DNA of 64,000 nucleotides, from the NCBI RefSeq assembly GCF_033118175.1, contig NC_083681.1, positions 16,572,001 to 16,636,000 on the forward strand, in the 5' to 3' direction. The position numbers were made by a program, and so were the translations under genes. Positions 32,150 through 43,800 of this stretch are shown piece by piece. Origin of the DNA: Dama dama (Eukaryota > Chordata > Mammalia > Artiodactyla > Cervidae). Position 1 is the first letter of the stretch. Every line of letters begins with the position of its first letter. The notes under the pieces are model-generated. The model saw only the letters and a list, made by a program, of their open reading frames with translations. It was not told the DNA's origin and searched no databases.

Positions 32150-32290
32150 AATTGAACCTCGTAGAACTTTAGTGTCTCAGCTGTACAATACTGGTAATAA
32201 TAAAAGCCACCTCATTGGGTTGTCGGGGAGATTAAATTCAAAGAGACGATGCTGTGTCTGGCACGTAGCATATGCTCAATAAAGCATACC
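32150..32290 (+). mobile_element. MIR SINE
   Basis: Forward MIR 3' half: 'agtgtctcagctgtacaatactggtaataata', 'ttgggttgtcggggagattaaat', 'gtctggcacgtagcatatgctcaataaa'. Confidence 0.7.
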
Positions 32291-33255
32291 CTACATCTGC
32301 CACTAATCCAGGCAGGAGGGAATCATCTGGGGGTTGATCTCATAGAGAGATCTTGGACATAAAGAAAACCTGAAGTTTGTCCTCTGTGTCCCGGTTCTGT
32401 GTCTTCTTTGGTGGTGCAGAATTGAGACAGAATTTCCAGCAGCTCTAACTGCCGAGGTGAGGTGGTCCGGATGGGGCTGAACCACCTGCTAGACACAGAT
32501 GTGCTTCAGGTCTGTGTTGTGCCCTGCCAAATAGACTCATGTAATGGAAGTCCCATTATTCTTTATTTAGAATCTGAATACAAAGACAGGCTAGTTCCAA
32601 GCCAATAAACCCAGGGTTCCAAAGTCTTAATTTCCTAGAATTTGATGAACTCGTCCCAGAAACTGCGGGTGGGTGGGTTTGGAAACAACAGGCTAATCAA
32701 TCCCATGCTTCATCCCTTGTCTGAGGCTAATTCCACAGCATGGAACTGTCTCACTGGGCCTTGGGGATGCTCCCTTTCACAGCCCTCCATGGAGCTGACT
32801 CACAGCTTGTTTACTGAACCTTGGATGGGCTTCTGGGCTCATGGAAAGTGTTCCAGAAACAGCCCCTGTCCTTAAGTTCCCTTCCAGTCTTGTCTGTGAG
32901 CAGAACTGTACTTCTCCTTGTCCCCAAACCTACCTGGTTCTTTCCTACCTCCAGACCTTGACTGGTGCTGTTTCACTTCAAGGAATACAGTCTCCATTCC
33001 CTCCCTAACCCTGATATCTCCACTTGTCAACGTTCTTCCCACTTGATTTAAGCTCAATCCAAATACCACTCAACCTTCCTCCTCTAAATTCTCAGCTTAA
33101 AATCCTCTTCTTATTCAAAGAGTTACTTGGAGTATCATTTCTTCACATTTCTCTCTCCTAGTTCAGTGTAATACATTGGGAGAGAAATCTTTGTTACTTG
33201 TCTTTGTGTCTCTCATGACATTTATGGAACTTAACTGTGGATACTGAAGGTTGAG
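32291..33255. other. Unassigned stretch, possible L2 remnant in its last third
   Basis: No gene is supported. From about 33040 the C/T-rich sequence ('aataccactcaaccttcc', 'gtctctcatgacatttatggaac') resembles forward L2, but weakly. Confidence 0.4.
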
Positions 33256-33257
33256 TG

Positions 33258-33456
33258 ATTGAGTGAATTCATTCGTTCCACAAATATTTATTGACTGTCC
33301 ACTACTGGCCAGGCACTGTTCTAGGCGGAGGATACAGAGGTGATTAGATAGACAAAGCCCTTATTCTTGGGAGTTCAAATTCTGCATGAGTAAATTCCAG
33401 AACTGTCTCACATGCTGCATGAATAAATTCCAGAACTATCTAAAGGTAAAGGTAAT
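33258..33456 (-). mobile_element. L2 LINE 3' fragment
   Basis: Reversed L2: 'gaattcattcgttccacaaatatttattgactg', 'ccaggcactgttctaggcggaggatacagagg', 'gcccttattcttgggagttcaaattct'. Confidence 0.7.
33382..33441. repeat. Direct repeat with 33-bp period
   Basis: Two 27-bp copies (33382-33408 and 33415-33441) of 'ctgcatga-taaattccagaact-tct' differ at two bases. It lies just before a CHR SINE. Confidence 0.85.
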
Positions 33457-33457
33457 G

Positions 33458-33602
33458 GGACTTACCTGGTGGCCCAGTGGCTGAGACTCTGCACTCTTAA
33501 CGCAGGGGGCCTGGATTCAATCCCTGATCAGGGAACTAGATCACACAGGCTGCAACTAAGATCTGGCACCATCAAATAAATCAATAGATTTTTTTTAAAG
33601 TA
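33458..33602 (+). mobile_element. CHR-type tRNA-Glu SINE
   Basis: 'gggacttacctggtggcccagtgg', 'cctggattcaatccctgatcagggaac', 'ctgcaactaagatctgg', then an A/T-rich tail. 'taaaggtaa' before and 'taaaggcaa' after may be the target-site duplication. Confidence 0.75.
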
Positions 33603-33754
33603 AAGGCAAGAGATGCTTTAAAAAAATACCAACCTTGGTGTTATCTCAAGAAAAGAAAGTATTGCAAAATTAAAAAAAAAAAAAAGAAACTATTGCAAAT
33701 ATATACCCTCTTTGTTATTCCTGATTTTCCCATCTACTAATATTTTATTTACAT

Positions 33755-33950
33755 TGCTACCATTTATGGTTCGGTATTAACTGGGAACTCTACTGAGTGC
33801 TTCACAGAAAACTCATTTTATCCTCACTGCAAGGCCAAGAAACAGAATCTAGTATTACATTTGAGGAAAGCATAACTCATGAAGGCTAAATAGCCCACCT
33901 GAACTCAAGAGCATAAGGGAATGAAAACATGGAGGTTTGAACCCCACTCT
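33755..33950 (-). mobile_element. MIR SINE
   Basis: Reversed MIR: 'tgctaccatttatggttcgg', 'tctactgagtgcttcacag', 'cattttatcctcactgcaaggcc', 'ggaggtttgaaccccactct'. Confidence 0.6.
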
Positions 33951-34755
33951 ACTCGACTCCACACACACCACCTCTCAACCATTGTGTCGTTCCATCATAA
34001 ACTTTAGCACATGAGCCTTGGTGCCATAAACCATACGACCCACAGTTTGCATTTACTGATCTTCTACTAGGCAAAGTTTCCCTGAAACCAGCCCTCATTG
34101 CCAAAGCTTTCACACCCCTTCTGACATACATTAACAACTGGAAACATTTTCACCCTACATGTCAACCAGCTCAACTGCTACATTTAGAACATGATTCCAG
34201 CAGCTCTTTCTCCAAAAATCACATGTTGGGCCATAAGCCATCTTTAACCTGGAGTTCACCATGTGACATGCAGCAACAGTTTAACTCCTTGGACAAGATT
34301 GCCACACCTCACACCCCTAACATGGCAAGCTACTCACAAGATGTTCATTCTCCATATATGGAGTCAATGATTAACTTGCAAATCACCTTCTAAGACTCTC
34401 ACAGTTCTCAACATAAGATGCCCTGACTGAAATTTCATAATTTTATCCAATACCATACCTGTGGGAACCAGATCCAACAGAATCTGTTAAACTTACAGAC
34501 AGACTCATGTAGTCCTTAATGTAAAGCATTGTAGACCCAGCCCCCAGTGGAGAATGACTGTCTTTCAAATTCATTACATCCCCTGTCTGCTCTATGTCTA
34601 GAACACACTCCTCATTCAATATCAACACTCCTCATAAATATTGGTTGAATGAATGAATCAGTAAATGATTTTTTAAATCTCTCTGAAAGTAATTTAAGAT
34701 AAGGTGTGTGTTAGTGTGACCAAAAGAACATTGATCTTGCAGGTTTAAAAAAACT
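33951..34755. other. Unassigned stretch ending in an L2-like tail
   Basis: No gene. At about 34540-34672 'cccctgtctgctctatgtctagaacac' and 'cataaatattggttgaatgaatgaatcag' look like a forward L2 3' end. Confidence 0.4.
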
Positions 34756-34759
34756 TAAA

Positions 34760-34960
34760 AAAAAAAGTTTAATTTCAGGCTCTATTACTTATGACCTGTG
34801 TTGTGTGTAGCATCGTGCAAGTAAATAAGCGGTCTTACAATTTCTATAAAGTGGGGATAATATTATTTGGCTCAGTTGTTGAGAAGAAAAAAATGGAATA
34901 ACATGGTATACCACGTATCACTGTTGGTACATGGAAGGTCCTCAAAAATGTTTCTTTTCT
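34760..34960 (+). mobile_element. MIR SINE
   Basis: Forward MIR: 'caggctctattacttatgacctgtg', 'ttctataaagtggggataatattattt', 'ttggtacatggaaggtcctcaaaaa'. Confidence 0.6.
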
Positions 34961-35685
34961 CCAAAATAAAAGAAAATTCACTCGTTTGGGATTCACTTTT
35001 CTGTAAAACATAGATGGAAAAGAGTTAGATTAGATCTGGTGTGCACTCTTATCTTCCCTCGAAATTTCTTGTTATTTGGAGGCGAGCAGGTATCTATAAT
35101 TTTAAAAAGCCATTGATAGACCAGTGACAAATGCTGAGTTACTCTACTTGCTGGGAAATTAGCCATGGCACATTATCTCATGATGGCCAAGTTGTTGTGC
35201 TGCTTGAAACAGCTGTGGGATTCCCAGGAACACTGTAAGTTCCTTGGCACTTTAGTTTTAAGAGTTTCATAACGGAGGGAATTTCAAGTAACCAGAAATT
35301 CCAATTATTCCACATAAGTGAATGTTACTTTCATTTCCCAGAGGTTTTCAGTCCAGTTACCTGATTTATCTCCAGATATCCCAGAATCCAAATAAGAGGG
35401 ACTAAAGTGAAAAAGATCTTGAAAACATGCTCAGTAATGCTTGAAATGTGATAATGTAATATCAGTTCATTTGACTTTTTCACCCATTTCCATAGGCTTT
35501 GCCATAGAGTTGCTTCAAGAACTACAGGTATAGCTCAGGGTGCAGGTCCCCAGTACAGAACAAACTCTCAAGAAATGTTACTGCCACTCCTCACTCCTCT
35601 CCTATAAGAGATTCTCATATCACAGCAATGGTATTCGGGCAAAACCTAAATGTTGGTCAAAGACAGAAAAGCAAGAGAGTGCAAG
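34961..35685. other. Unassigned AT-rich stretch
   Basis: No gene or repeat recognised. Confidence 0.5.
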
Positions 35686-35689
35686 GCAG

Positions 35690-35890
35690 TAGCTTTAGCA
35701 GCTACCAGACTGGGTGGCCTTGAGTATGTTTTTCACCTGTGTAACTGAGTGACAACCACTTGGAAGATAACTGACTCTTTCTACCTCTTATCGGTTCTTT
35801 GAGATAGGCATTGTTATCCTCCTGGTTACAGATAAGGACGATGGCTATTAGAAAGTTAGAAAGTTCCTCAAGATCACATACCTTGTGTTT
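35690..35890 (-). mobile_element. MIR-like fragment
   Basis: 'gagataggcattgttatcctcctggttacagataaggacgatgg' and 'cctcaagatcacata' match the reversed MIR core. The left part is less certain. Confidence 0.5.
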
Positions 35891-36056
35891 TAATCATAGC
35901 CTTATTAAAACTTAAAGGTCTTTTTGCAGTTTATGGTTCCTCGCACCATACCTCCAAATCTTCAGCTCTAAAATGGCATTTTCAAATCTTTTCCTCTAAA
36001 TATCTAGTGATTTATTATTTAATTCCTTGAAAAAATGTGAAATTCTACTATGCTAG

Positions 36057-36264
36057 ATACGGCTTCCCTAGTGGCTCAGACAGTAAAGATTTTGCCTGCA
36101 ATGCAGGAGACTGGGGTTTGATCCCTGGGTCAGGAAGATCCCCTTAAGAAAGGAATGGCAACCCACTCCAGTACTCTTGCCTGCAGAATTCTGTGGACAG
36201 AGGAGCCTGGAGGGCTACAGTCCATGGGGTCGCAAAGAGTCCAACACCACTGAGTGACTAACAC
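36057..36264 (+). mobile_element. Bov-tA SINE with target-site duplication
   Basis: Forward copy, 'cggcttccctagtggctcagac' to 'ccaacaccactgagtgactaac'. ACTATGCTAG flanks it at 36047-36056 and 36265-36274. Confidence 0.93.
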
Positions 36265-36274
36265 ACTATGCTAG

Positions 36275-36890
36275 GTAGAGTTGGGTGATGTTGGGAAGAA
36301 TAAAATGTGAAATTTAAGATCTCTGTGGACACACATAATAATAAGACAAGATAGAAGCAGGGACAGTCTGCAAGGGGCTCTAGAAAAAGGCCCCAGGGAC
36401 TTTAGAAGAAAAAGGAATTGGTCTGCTGAGCAGGTGAAAAGAGACTTCCTGGTGAAGGAAGAGCCTGATCTAGACCTCAACTGTCTACTGAGTGTCCAAA
36501 GCAGGAGACTCTCCTTCTTCTCAGGGGATGAAACTCCCGAGCTAATTCTGCTTCTCCATTCAGGTTGAGAGAACTCCTCTGTGAATTAAGAACTTGTTAT
36601 TATTTTGGACAATTTAAAAGCAAGAGAACTCCAAGTGCCCATAATAAAGTATACTTCAAAATGCTTGCTGTAAAAGGCCATGACATTTAAGGTTCAGTTC
36701 ATCTAAATTCTTCAATTCATCATCTTTGTCATTTCTTCCATAAATCATGGACACATGGACATCCAAATAATACAGAAATCTTACCATCAAGCTTCTCCTC
36801 TTGACTTGTGGAGGGCACAGGCTTTGGATTTCAAACCCTTGACACTAAACAGAGCTTTGCTTGGCTAGAATTTATACTATGGCAACAGCA
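36275..36890. other. Unassigned stretch, faint L2 resemblance at its start
   Basis: No gene. 'agagacttcctggtgaaggaagagcctgatctagacctc' (about 36440-36478) is reminiscent of reversed L2; otherwise nothing is recognised. Confidence 0.4.
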
Positions 36891-36894
36891 AACA

Positions 36895-37080
36895 CACAGA
36901 TACTCAGTATTTGCCAGGTATGGTGTTAAGTGCTTTACACATATTATTCTCATTTAATAAGCTCAATCACTCTATGAGGCAGATACTATTAATATTTCCA
37001 TTTTGCAGATGAAGCTCCAAGACATTAAATAATTTGCCAAAGGTCATCCAAGCTAGTAAGAGTCAGAGCCCAAGAATAAA
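36895..37080 (-). mobile_element. MIR SINE
   Basis: Reversed MIR in good order: 'tatttgccaggtatggtgttaagtgctttacacatattattctcatttaata', 'ctatgaggcagatactattaatatttccattttgcagatgaag', 'ccaaaggtcatccaagctagtaag'. Confidence 0.8.
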
Positions 37081-37748
37081 CTGACAAAGCCTGGTTCGGG
37101 CTCATCACCACTATTCCACATGGCCTCATTCTATGCTGACCCAGATTGATTTACCTGGTTTAAAACCAATGAAAGAAGAAAAACTTGCATAATTCTAATG
37201 TTTGGGGAAAACTCAAAGTGTGTTTTTTGTCTGTTCATTTGTTTTACTGTAAACTTTTGGTTCAATGCATAGTCATAGTTTAGTGGCCTCAATTGTGAAG
37301 GTTTAGAAAAATTACTCTAAAAATATTCACATTGCTATTTTCCTGACTAAAAATGTAAACAAAGGCCTTGAAGTAATATTTTTAAACACAGAAGAGACAA
37401 AAAACCAAAAATCACTTATGAAATAACTCCTATTTACACTTTGGAGTATTTTGTGCTTAATTATTTTTTCTCATGTAAAGCTCCAGCTTTGCCTTCTAGA
37501 TATGCATGTTAAGGATAATGCTGTACCTAGTTTAGAATCTTGATCTTTGTCCATGTTGTACCTTGTTACTAAAAATTCTTCAGAAGCCTCATTTTGAGGA
37601 CAGGAAAATATTCCACCAAATGTATATTATTTGATTCATTGAATCAAACTTCAGTTTTAAGCACTCAGACTGCTTCCATTTTCCTAATTAAAATAAATGC
37701 TTCAATAAACATCTATGAACATTATTACAAGTGATAAAAATCTATGTA
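37081..37748. other. Unassigned AT-rich stretch
   Basis: No gene or repeat recognised. Confidence 0.5.
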
Positions 37749-37751
37749 TTG

Positions 37752-37970
37752 TGTATCAGTGGCTCAGCAGCAAAGAATCCACCTACAGTGCAGAGACCTG
37801 GAGATGTGGGTTCAATCCCTGGGTCGGGAAGATCCCCTGGAGAAGGGAATGGCAACCCACTCCAGTATTCTTGCCTGGAGAATCCCATGGACAGAGGAGC
37901 CTGGTGGGCTACAGTCCATGGAGTCTCAAAAGAGTCGGACACGACTGAGAGACTAAACAACAATAAAACC
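37752..37970 (+). mobile_element. Bov-tA SINE
   Basis: Forward copy with an eroded head ('atcagtggctcagcagcaaag') and an intact body to 'cggacacgactgagagactaaacaac'. Four overlapping frames at 37715-38042 are its translations. Confidence 0.92.
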
Positions 37971-38033
37971 TCTAGATACAATTTTATAGCTGATATTACT
38001 TTCTTTGGCTTTGTTAAGATTATATCAGATTTG

Positions 38034-38053
38034 ATTAATTAATTAATTAATTC
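38034..38053. repeat. (TTAA)n microsatellite
   Basis: About five TTAA units. A similar short run occurs at about 39527-39544. Confidence 0.85.
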
Positions 38054-39001
38054 CAAAAATACTAAAATATCTATAATGTGCCAGCTGTAGTTTAGGAGCT
38101 GAATATACTACGGTGTTACTGGGTCACAGGGGAGGACTATGGTTAAGAATCTTGGTGCGTGGGCCCAGTGCTTCACTCAAATGGTTGTTCTAGTCACTGA
38201 CCCTATGTGAGCTGTTTGACAGCTTACATTTCACTGAATCCTATATGGATTAAGAATCATATCTTCCAATTTGAAAGAGGATAATTATATTTCATTGTTG
38301 CCTCTGTGTTTCTTTGATGTTGAATGAGGCTATCCCTTCTGGCATATTTATTGTTCACAGATGTTTAATTTTTAAATTCTTGCTCAGGCCTAACCTAATT
38401 GGAGAAACTTCTCATTTCATATTTCTTTATAGCATGAGAAAACGCTAAAATGCTCCCTGAAAGCCTTAATGTTGCCTTTTAGTACTCATAATAGTCAAGG
38501 TCAGGCTTTTAATGTAACTAGCTCTCAGCAATCTGGATTACTGGAAAACATCAAAAAATGGGCCCCTTGTATGAAGTGAACACTTAGGATTGCCTGGACC
38601 AGGGACATTAAACAAATTTGGGCAGAAGCATAAAATCTGTTGGTCTCTTGGCTAAAGGAAGTTAACTATCTTAATAGTTGGTGTTCTTCTTTCTACAAAA
38701 TCTTTTTTAAATCTTGGTTTTGTCTCTAAGGTTAGTTAATAGTCTAGCATAAAAATTAGCATAGTAACATTAGTTAATGGAACATGCATTTCACTGAATC
38801 TTACATGCATAAAGTATCTCAAAATACTTTAAAAGCATTTTCACAGTCTCTTCTCAGAAATGAATGGCATCCCCTTTCCTTTGCCATATTCTACTAGTAA
38901 GAAGCCAGTAGGTCCAGCTCACACCCAAGTGATCATGCAAGAACATGGTTATTGAAAGGTGGAGACTGTTGGGGACTATCTCAGAGGTTGCCAATCACAC
39001 T
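38054..39001. other. Unassigned AT-rich stretch
   Basis: No gene or repeat recognised. Confidence 0.5.
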
Positions 39002-39014
39002 CTATCCTTTACAG

Positions 39015-39344
39015 CTTTTTAAAAATAATTTTATTTACTTGTTTATTTTTTGGCTGCGCTGGGTCTTCGCTGCTACATGGCCTTTCTCTAGCTGCAGAGA
39101 GCAGAGGCTACTCTGAGAGGTGGTGCCTGGGCTTCTCACTGCAGTGGCCTCTCCCACAGTGCAGAGGCTCCCGGGCGCATGGGCTTCAGTGGTTGCAGCC
39201 CGTGGCTCTAGGGCACAGGCCCACTACTTGCGGTGCATGGGCTTAGTTGCTCCGAGGCTTGTGGGATCTTCCTAGATCAGGGATCAAACCCATGCCTCCT
39301 GCATTGGCAGATGGATTCTCTACCACTGAGCCACCGGGGAAACC
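39015..39344 (-). mobile_element. Long CHR-type SINE with 13-bp target-site duplication
   Basis: Reverse copy of the type at 21662-22015: 'ttggctgcgctgggtcttcgctgc', 'gtggttgcagcccgtggctct', 'cttagttgctccgagg', ending in a reversed tRNA-like head. It is flanked by CTATCCTTTACAG (39002-39014, 39345-39357). Frame 38959-39246 (+) is its translation. Confidence 0.9.
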
Positions 39345-39354
39345 CTATCCTTTA

Positions 39355-39525
39355 CAGTTTTATTTTCTCCAAAGCACTTACTGTCAGCTAGAATTATTTG
39401 CTTATGGTTTTTGTCGTCTATGTCCCGTCTCTAAACCGTAAACTCCATAAGGTCAGGGAGTTTGCCACATTATCTTCAGAATCTCAACTGTATTGGTATA
39501 CAGGAGGTTTTAAACAAATATTTTT
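39355..39525 (+). mobile_element. L2 LINE 3' end
   Basis: 'aaagcacttactgtcagctagaattatttgctt', 'taaactccataaggtcagggagtttg', 'ggttttaaacaaatatttttgg' match the forward L2 3' end. The CHR SINE inserted into its left edge. Confidence 0.6.
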
Positions 39526-39609
39526 GGTTAATTAATTAATTAATCTGATAAACTGCACTCGACTGAGAAAGCAGTTGTTCAGTGGTCAAAAGCAAAGTCT
39601 GTTAAATCA

Positions 39610-39828
39610 AATGGTGGTGGTGATTTAGTTGCTAAGTCTTGTCTGACTCTTTTGCGACCCGATAGACTGTAGCCTGCCTGGCTCCTCTGTCCATGGGATT
39701 TCCCAGACAAGAATACTGGAGTGGGTTGCCATTTACCTTCTCCAGGGGATCTTCCCAACCCAGAGATTGAACCGGGATCTCCTGCATTTCAGACAGATTC
39801 TTTACCGACTGAGCCACTAGGGAAGCCC
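39610..39828 (-). mobile_element. Bov-tA SINE
   Basis: Reverse copy, 'ggtggtgatttagttgctaagtcttgtctgac' to 'gagccactagggaagcccc'. Confidence 0.9.
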
Positions 39829-39947
39829 CTAAATTCCTGTCTTTGCCACTCACTAACTGTAAACTTGGGTTCATTGCCTCAATGTCCATATCTGGAAAAT
39901 GGGAATAATAATATCTACCTGACAGAGTTATTAGAATTTAATTTAAT

Positions 39948-40132
39948 CATATATAGAGATATGCAACATCATATATACCCACTTTATATCACATTGTATG
40001 TATTTTATTGTATTGTGTATATGTATATATGGCATATATATTTAATAGAACATATATTTCATACTATATATTTTATATAGTGTGTATTTATATATATATA
40101 TTTTATGTTTATTTTGTATTTTGTATCTATAT
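39948..40132. repeat. AT-rich low-complexity tract
   Basis: Irregular TATA/ATAT runs separate the core and tail of a MIR. Frames 39721-40080 and 40082-40285 translate this tract. Confidence 0.75.
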
Positions 40133-40195
40133 ATAAAGACTAAGAAAGAGAGTTCTTGGTACACAGTAAACATCCAGTACATGGTTGTTATCACT

Positions 40196-40960
40196 ATAGG
40201 TATTATAATTCAAAAGATGAATCTCCTGACCTCTGGGAAACTCAGCCCAGCACCTGATGCTCTGCATGGGGCCTATTTGCTCTGAAGACCTGCCTGGAGA
40301 GCAGGGTGTGTGTCATTCCCACACTCACTCAGGGTCTTGTTTGGCCAAACTTAGCCATAGAGAAGGAGAAAGGGGAGCTTCCCAAAGGAGAGACCCACAC
40401 TGTGTGGAGCTCATTTCTAGTTTCGCCCCAGTTCCTGGCCATCACCCTCAGGCTAGGCTACTGATCCTCATCGTGAATTTGTGCCAACCCCTCTGCCCTC
40501 CTTCACTCTGGGACTCTAGTGACCAAGGAGAGGCCCAGCCCTGCAGCTCCCCAGTGTTGCCCGGGGTGTGGGAGTTAGCTGTGTCTGACCCCAAGCAAGG
40601 GAACAAGCACACGTCTTGACCAACTGAACTAAACTGTCATAATCACAATCTGATGAAAGAAGGAGAATCAGTCAAATTAGGGTTAACCTTTTCTACTTAT
40701 TGTAAATGAGTCAGAGTTTCACACTAAGCAAGGGAAAGTCACCCACACATATATGGTAATAAGGTGTCCACTACGTATCTGTCCATCTACTCCACAATCA
40801 TTTGTTTAGTATCATGTGCAAAGCAGATTCACAGATGGGAGAAAGGATATTATAAAATCTTGACAGAGCACCACAGGAGCTGGGGGCGGGGGGGACTCCT
40901 AATTTAGATAGTTATACAGAAAAAAAAAAAAAACATTGAAATGGGTCTTGAGGAATAACA
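40196..40960. other. Unassigned, partly GC-rich stretch
   Basis: No gene is supported. The frame 40257-40619 (120 codons, +) has no recognisable domain. A G-rich run lies near 40880-40893 and an A run at 40921-40933. Confidence 0.45.
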
Positions 40961-40964
40961 GATT

Positions 40965-41400
40965 CCTTTCTTCAATTCATACTTATTAAGCTCTTACTCT
41001 GTGCTAAGCAAAGTACAAGGTAATGGAGAGAAATGGTGAATAAGACACAGTTCCTGCCTTTAACTTGCTCACAGTCTTGTGGAGAATCAAAGGGTAGGTG
41101 GAAAGTCTCTGGGGAGCAGATGAGTGCAGGATTTTAGGAAAGGGAAGTCCATGGCTTGTTTAGTACTGTAGGCTGGTTAGAATATATGAAATGTGGGGTG
41201 TGTGGAACTCGGTGGGAGTTGATGGGAGAGGTTTGGTCTGGACATGAAAAGTCTCATGCCAACCTAAGGACTTTCAACAGTATTCTCTAGGCAGTCAGGC
41301 TGTAGAAAGTGTGTATAGAGGAATGATGTTATTGGATCTATGTCTACAAAGAACCCTCAGCCACTTGTATTAATGTATAGGTTGCAGGGGACAATAGTTT
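40965..41400 (-). mobile_element. L2 LINE 3' region
   Basis: Reversed L2: 'ttcatacttattaagctcttactctgtgctaagcaaagtacaagg', 'gacacagttcctgcctttaacttgctcacagtcttgtgg', then 'gaatgatgttattggatct'. Confidence 0.6.
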
Positions 41401-41562
41401 TCCAATTTTCCAAGCAAGCAGTGACGGCCTGACCTCAGACACGGGCACGTGTAGTGAGAGATGGGGAAGGACTCAAGAACTAGATCAGGAGAAGAAAAGC
41501 TATCATCTGTGGGGGATACTACCTAAGTCTCAAAGGACATTAGAGTTCCTTTAAACCACGTG

Positions 41563-41787
41563 CGTGCATGCTTAGCCACTACGTCATATCCAACTCTTTG
41601 CAACCCCATGGGTGACAGCCCACTGTTCATGGGCTATAGGCTCCTCTGTCCATGGGATTTCCTAGGCAAGAATATTGGAGTAGGTTGCCATTTCCTTCTC
41701 CAGGAGATCTTCCTGAACCAGACATCAAACCCATGACTCTTGCATTGGCAGGTGGATTATTTACTACTGAGGCAGCAGGGAAGCCCT
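41563..41787 (-). mobile_element. Bov-tA SINE
   Basis: Reverse copy, diverged at its start ('gcatgcttagccactacgtcatatccaac') with a short duplication of 'catgggctataggctcc'. It ends 'gaggcagcagggaagccc'. Confidence 0.88.
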
Positions 41788-41794
41788 TTGAATC

Positions 41795-41885
41795 ATCTAC
41801 TCCATCTCTATTTCATGGATTAGAAAACCTTCTTCCAGAAAGGTTGACAACTTGCCCAAGCATGCAGCTGCCAGTTTTATCCAGT
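41795..41885 (-). mobile_element. MIR-like fragment
   Basis: 'catctctatttcatggattagaaaacc' and 'ttgacaacttgcccaagcatgcagctgcc' resemble the reversed MIR core. Confidence 0.45.
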
Positions 41886-41914
41886 CTAAAGTGACATCAG
41901 TAATTTTGGTTAAT

Positions 41915-42600
41915 GCCGTACACCTTAGTTTCTTGGGGCTGCTGCAACAATGTACCTCAAGCTAGGTGCCTTAAAACAACAAATTTATCACCTCACATTT
42001 CTGGAAGCTAGAGTGTGACTGAAATCAAGGTGTCAGCAGAGCTGTACTCCCTCCAAAACTTGTGGAAGAATGCGATTTCCTGGCAATCTTTAGTGTTTCT
42101 TGGCTTGTGGATGAAGCACTTCAATTTTCTGTCTTCGAATTGCATTTTCCCTATACATGTCTGTCTTTACACTGTTGTTGTCTTATAAGGACACCACATA
42201 TATTTGATAAGGGAGTAGCTTTGCTCCAGGATGATTTCACTTAATTTACCTAATTACGTGTGTTGCTGTTAGTCACTAAGTCGTGTCTGATTCTTTTGTG
42301 ACCCTATGGATTATAGCCTGCCAGGCTCCTCTGTCCATGGGATTCTCCAGGCAAGAATACTGGAGTGGGTTTTCATTTCCTTCTCCAGGGGATCTTCCCA
42401 ACCCAGGGATAGAACCTAGGTCTCTTGTGTCTCCTGCATTGGCAGGGGGATTCTTTACCACTGAGCCACCTGGGAATCAAGTTACATCTGTAATTAACCT
42501 GTTCCCAAATAATATTGCATTCTGAAGTACTGGGGGTTAGGATTTCAACATATTTTCAACATATTTGGAGGGGGAAGACAGGATTCAACCTATAACCCCA
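41915..42600 (+). mobile_element. Old mammalian repeat, family uncertain, split by a Bov-tA
   Basis: 'ttagtttcttggggctgctgcaacaatgtacc', 'gccttaaaacaacaaatttat', 'cttataaggacacc', 'ccaggatgatttcacttaa', then after the SINE 'ttacatctgtaattaacctg', 'gggggttaggatttcaacat', 'ggattcaacctataacccc'. The order matches an ancient repeat seen throughout mammals. Confidence 0.55.
42262..42477 (-). mobile_element. Bov-tA SINE
   Basis: Reverse copy, 'gttgctgttagtcactaagtcgtgtctgattc' to 'ctttaccactgagccacctggg'. It splits an older repeat. Confidence 0.92.
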
Positions 42601-43800
42601 TATCAAATTGTTCTGACACAAACTGGCACTCCGAATAAACTGGCTTCCCTGAACCTAAATACAGGGAAAGATTTGCTTTCCCTGTGTGCATGTGTAGAGA
42701 GGTTCAGTCAATCAAAAACAGCCAAGTCTGGACTCTTGGTTAAAGCATAGCTGCAATTTTATCCATTTCTAACTTCTCTGCTTGGATTTGAAATGACTGT
42801 AATAGCAGAGAAAGGTCAAGAGAGCTCACATTTCTGTTTCACTATTTCCCGATTCAGTATCTCCACTCTACTGTTCAGAGATGGACTGATCTTTCCCAAA
42901 TCTCTGAGCTTCACCCACGAGCTATCAGTTTCCTTCTCTGTAAAGTGGGAAGGTGTCTTCTCATTACCTTCTCTCTGGTGCAATAATCCTCAAGGGAACA
43001 GAAAATCTACAGCATTTTATCTTAGACAGCAAATGCATTTTTCAAGAGAAAGGCCCTGTGGAAATAATAGAATGTTACCATTTCTGTAGTCTTCTTGACT
43101 GCTGACTAAAGAGGAACCAAAGAGTCTAAAATAGCTGATTTAGTCTCGCCCAGGAAATACATCCCCCACCCCGACTTCCTCCTGCCTTCTCCTCTGGGCA
43201 TCACAGCTGCTCTGACCTCTAACCTGCCCTGGGGTTTTCACACACCACCCCTCCCCCCCCACCCCCCCCACCCCCCCACCCCCCCCACCCCCCAGACTCC
43301 CAGTCTGTTCCAGTCAGCAGAAATCTTTTCTAAACTCCTTTGGGCACCAGGAGCATGTACCCTTTAGGGATACCACATGAAGAAGGGGATGAACAGGATG
43401 GGGTCAGATACTTGACAGTTTTATCTTTCTTGCCAAGAGTGTCAGGCCTTTCTAGAAGTATTAGAAAGCCCACTAAATTCATCTCAAGGCTTCCGAAAAG
43501 TGAAACTTAGATCACACTAAAGCCACCTTCATTCGGAGTTTGGGGTCATTCAAACAGAGCCTGAACTGAAATTTAATTTCACCCTAGCCATAAGGATTTG
43601 CTGAGCAAATTAATGCTAGAGTGTAAACAAGGCTTCCCAAGTAAGCCTGAGTCTGTAAAGAACGACTTGCTTTCAAGGCTTGGAAACAATCCTTTTTCAT
43701 GCTAATTACAAACCCTCCAGTATTTGTGAAAGTGAGTCCCTCTGGGATTTCTATTTGCCAACAAGTTGTTTATTTCCAGTGTAAAGGGGGCGCTGGGTCT
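42601..43800. other. Unassigned non-coding stretch with a C-rich tract
   Basis: No gene or interspersed repeat recognised apart from the C tract at 43244-43293. Confidence 0.5.
43244..43293. repeat. C-rich low-complexity tract
   Basis: Runs of 4 to 9 C separated by single A or T bases. The minus strand could form G-quadruplexes, and the plus strand i-motifs. Confidence 0.9.

Larger units (their letters stand above)
39560..40195 (+). mobile_element. MIR SINE split by a Bov-tA and expanded by an AT tract
   Basis: The forward MIR core lies after the SINE: 'actaactgtaaacttgggttcattgcctcaatgtccatatctggaaaatgggaataataatatctacctgac'. The tail 'gtacacagtaaacatccagtacatgg' appears only after about 180 bp of AT-rich DNA. 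Confidence 0.6.

Noticed and set aside
37715..38042. Four overlapping frames that look like one conserved protein family across the window
   Set aside because: The recurring peptides (for example SPGEGNGNPLQYSCLENPMDRGAW) are translations of Bov-tA SINEs in different frames, not proteins.
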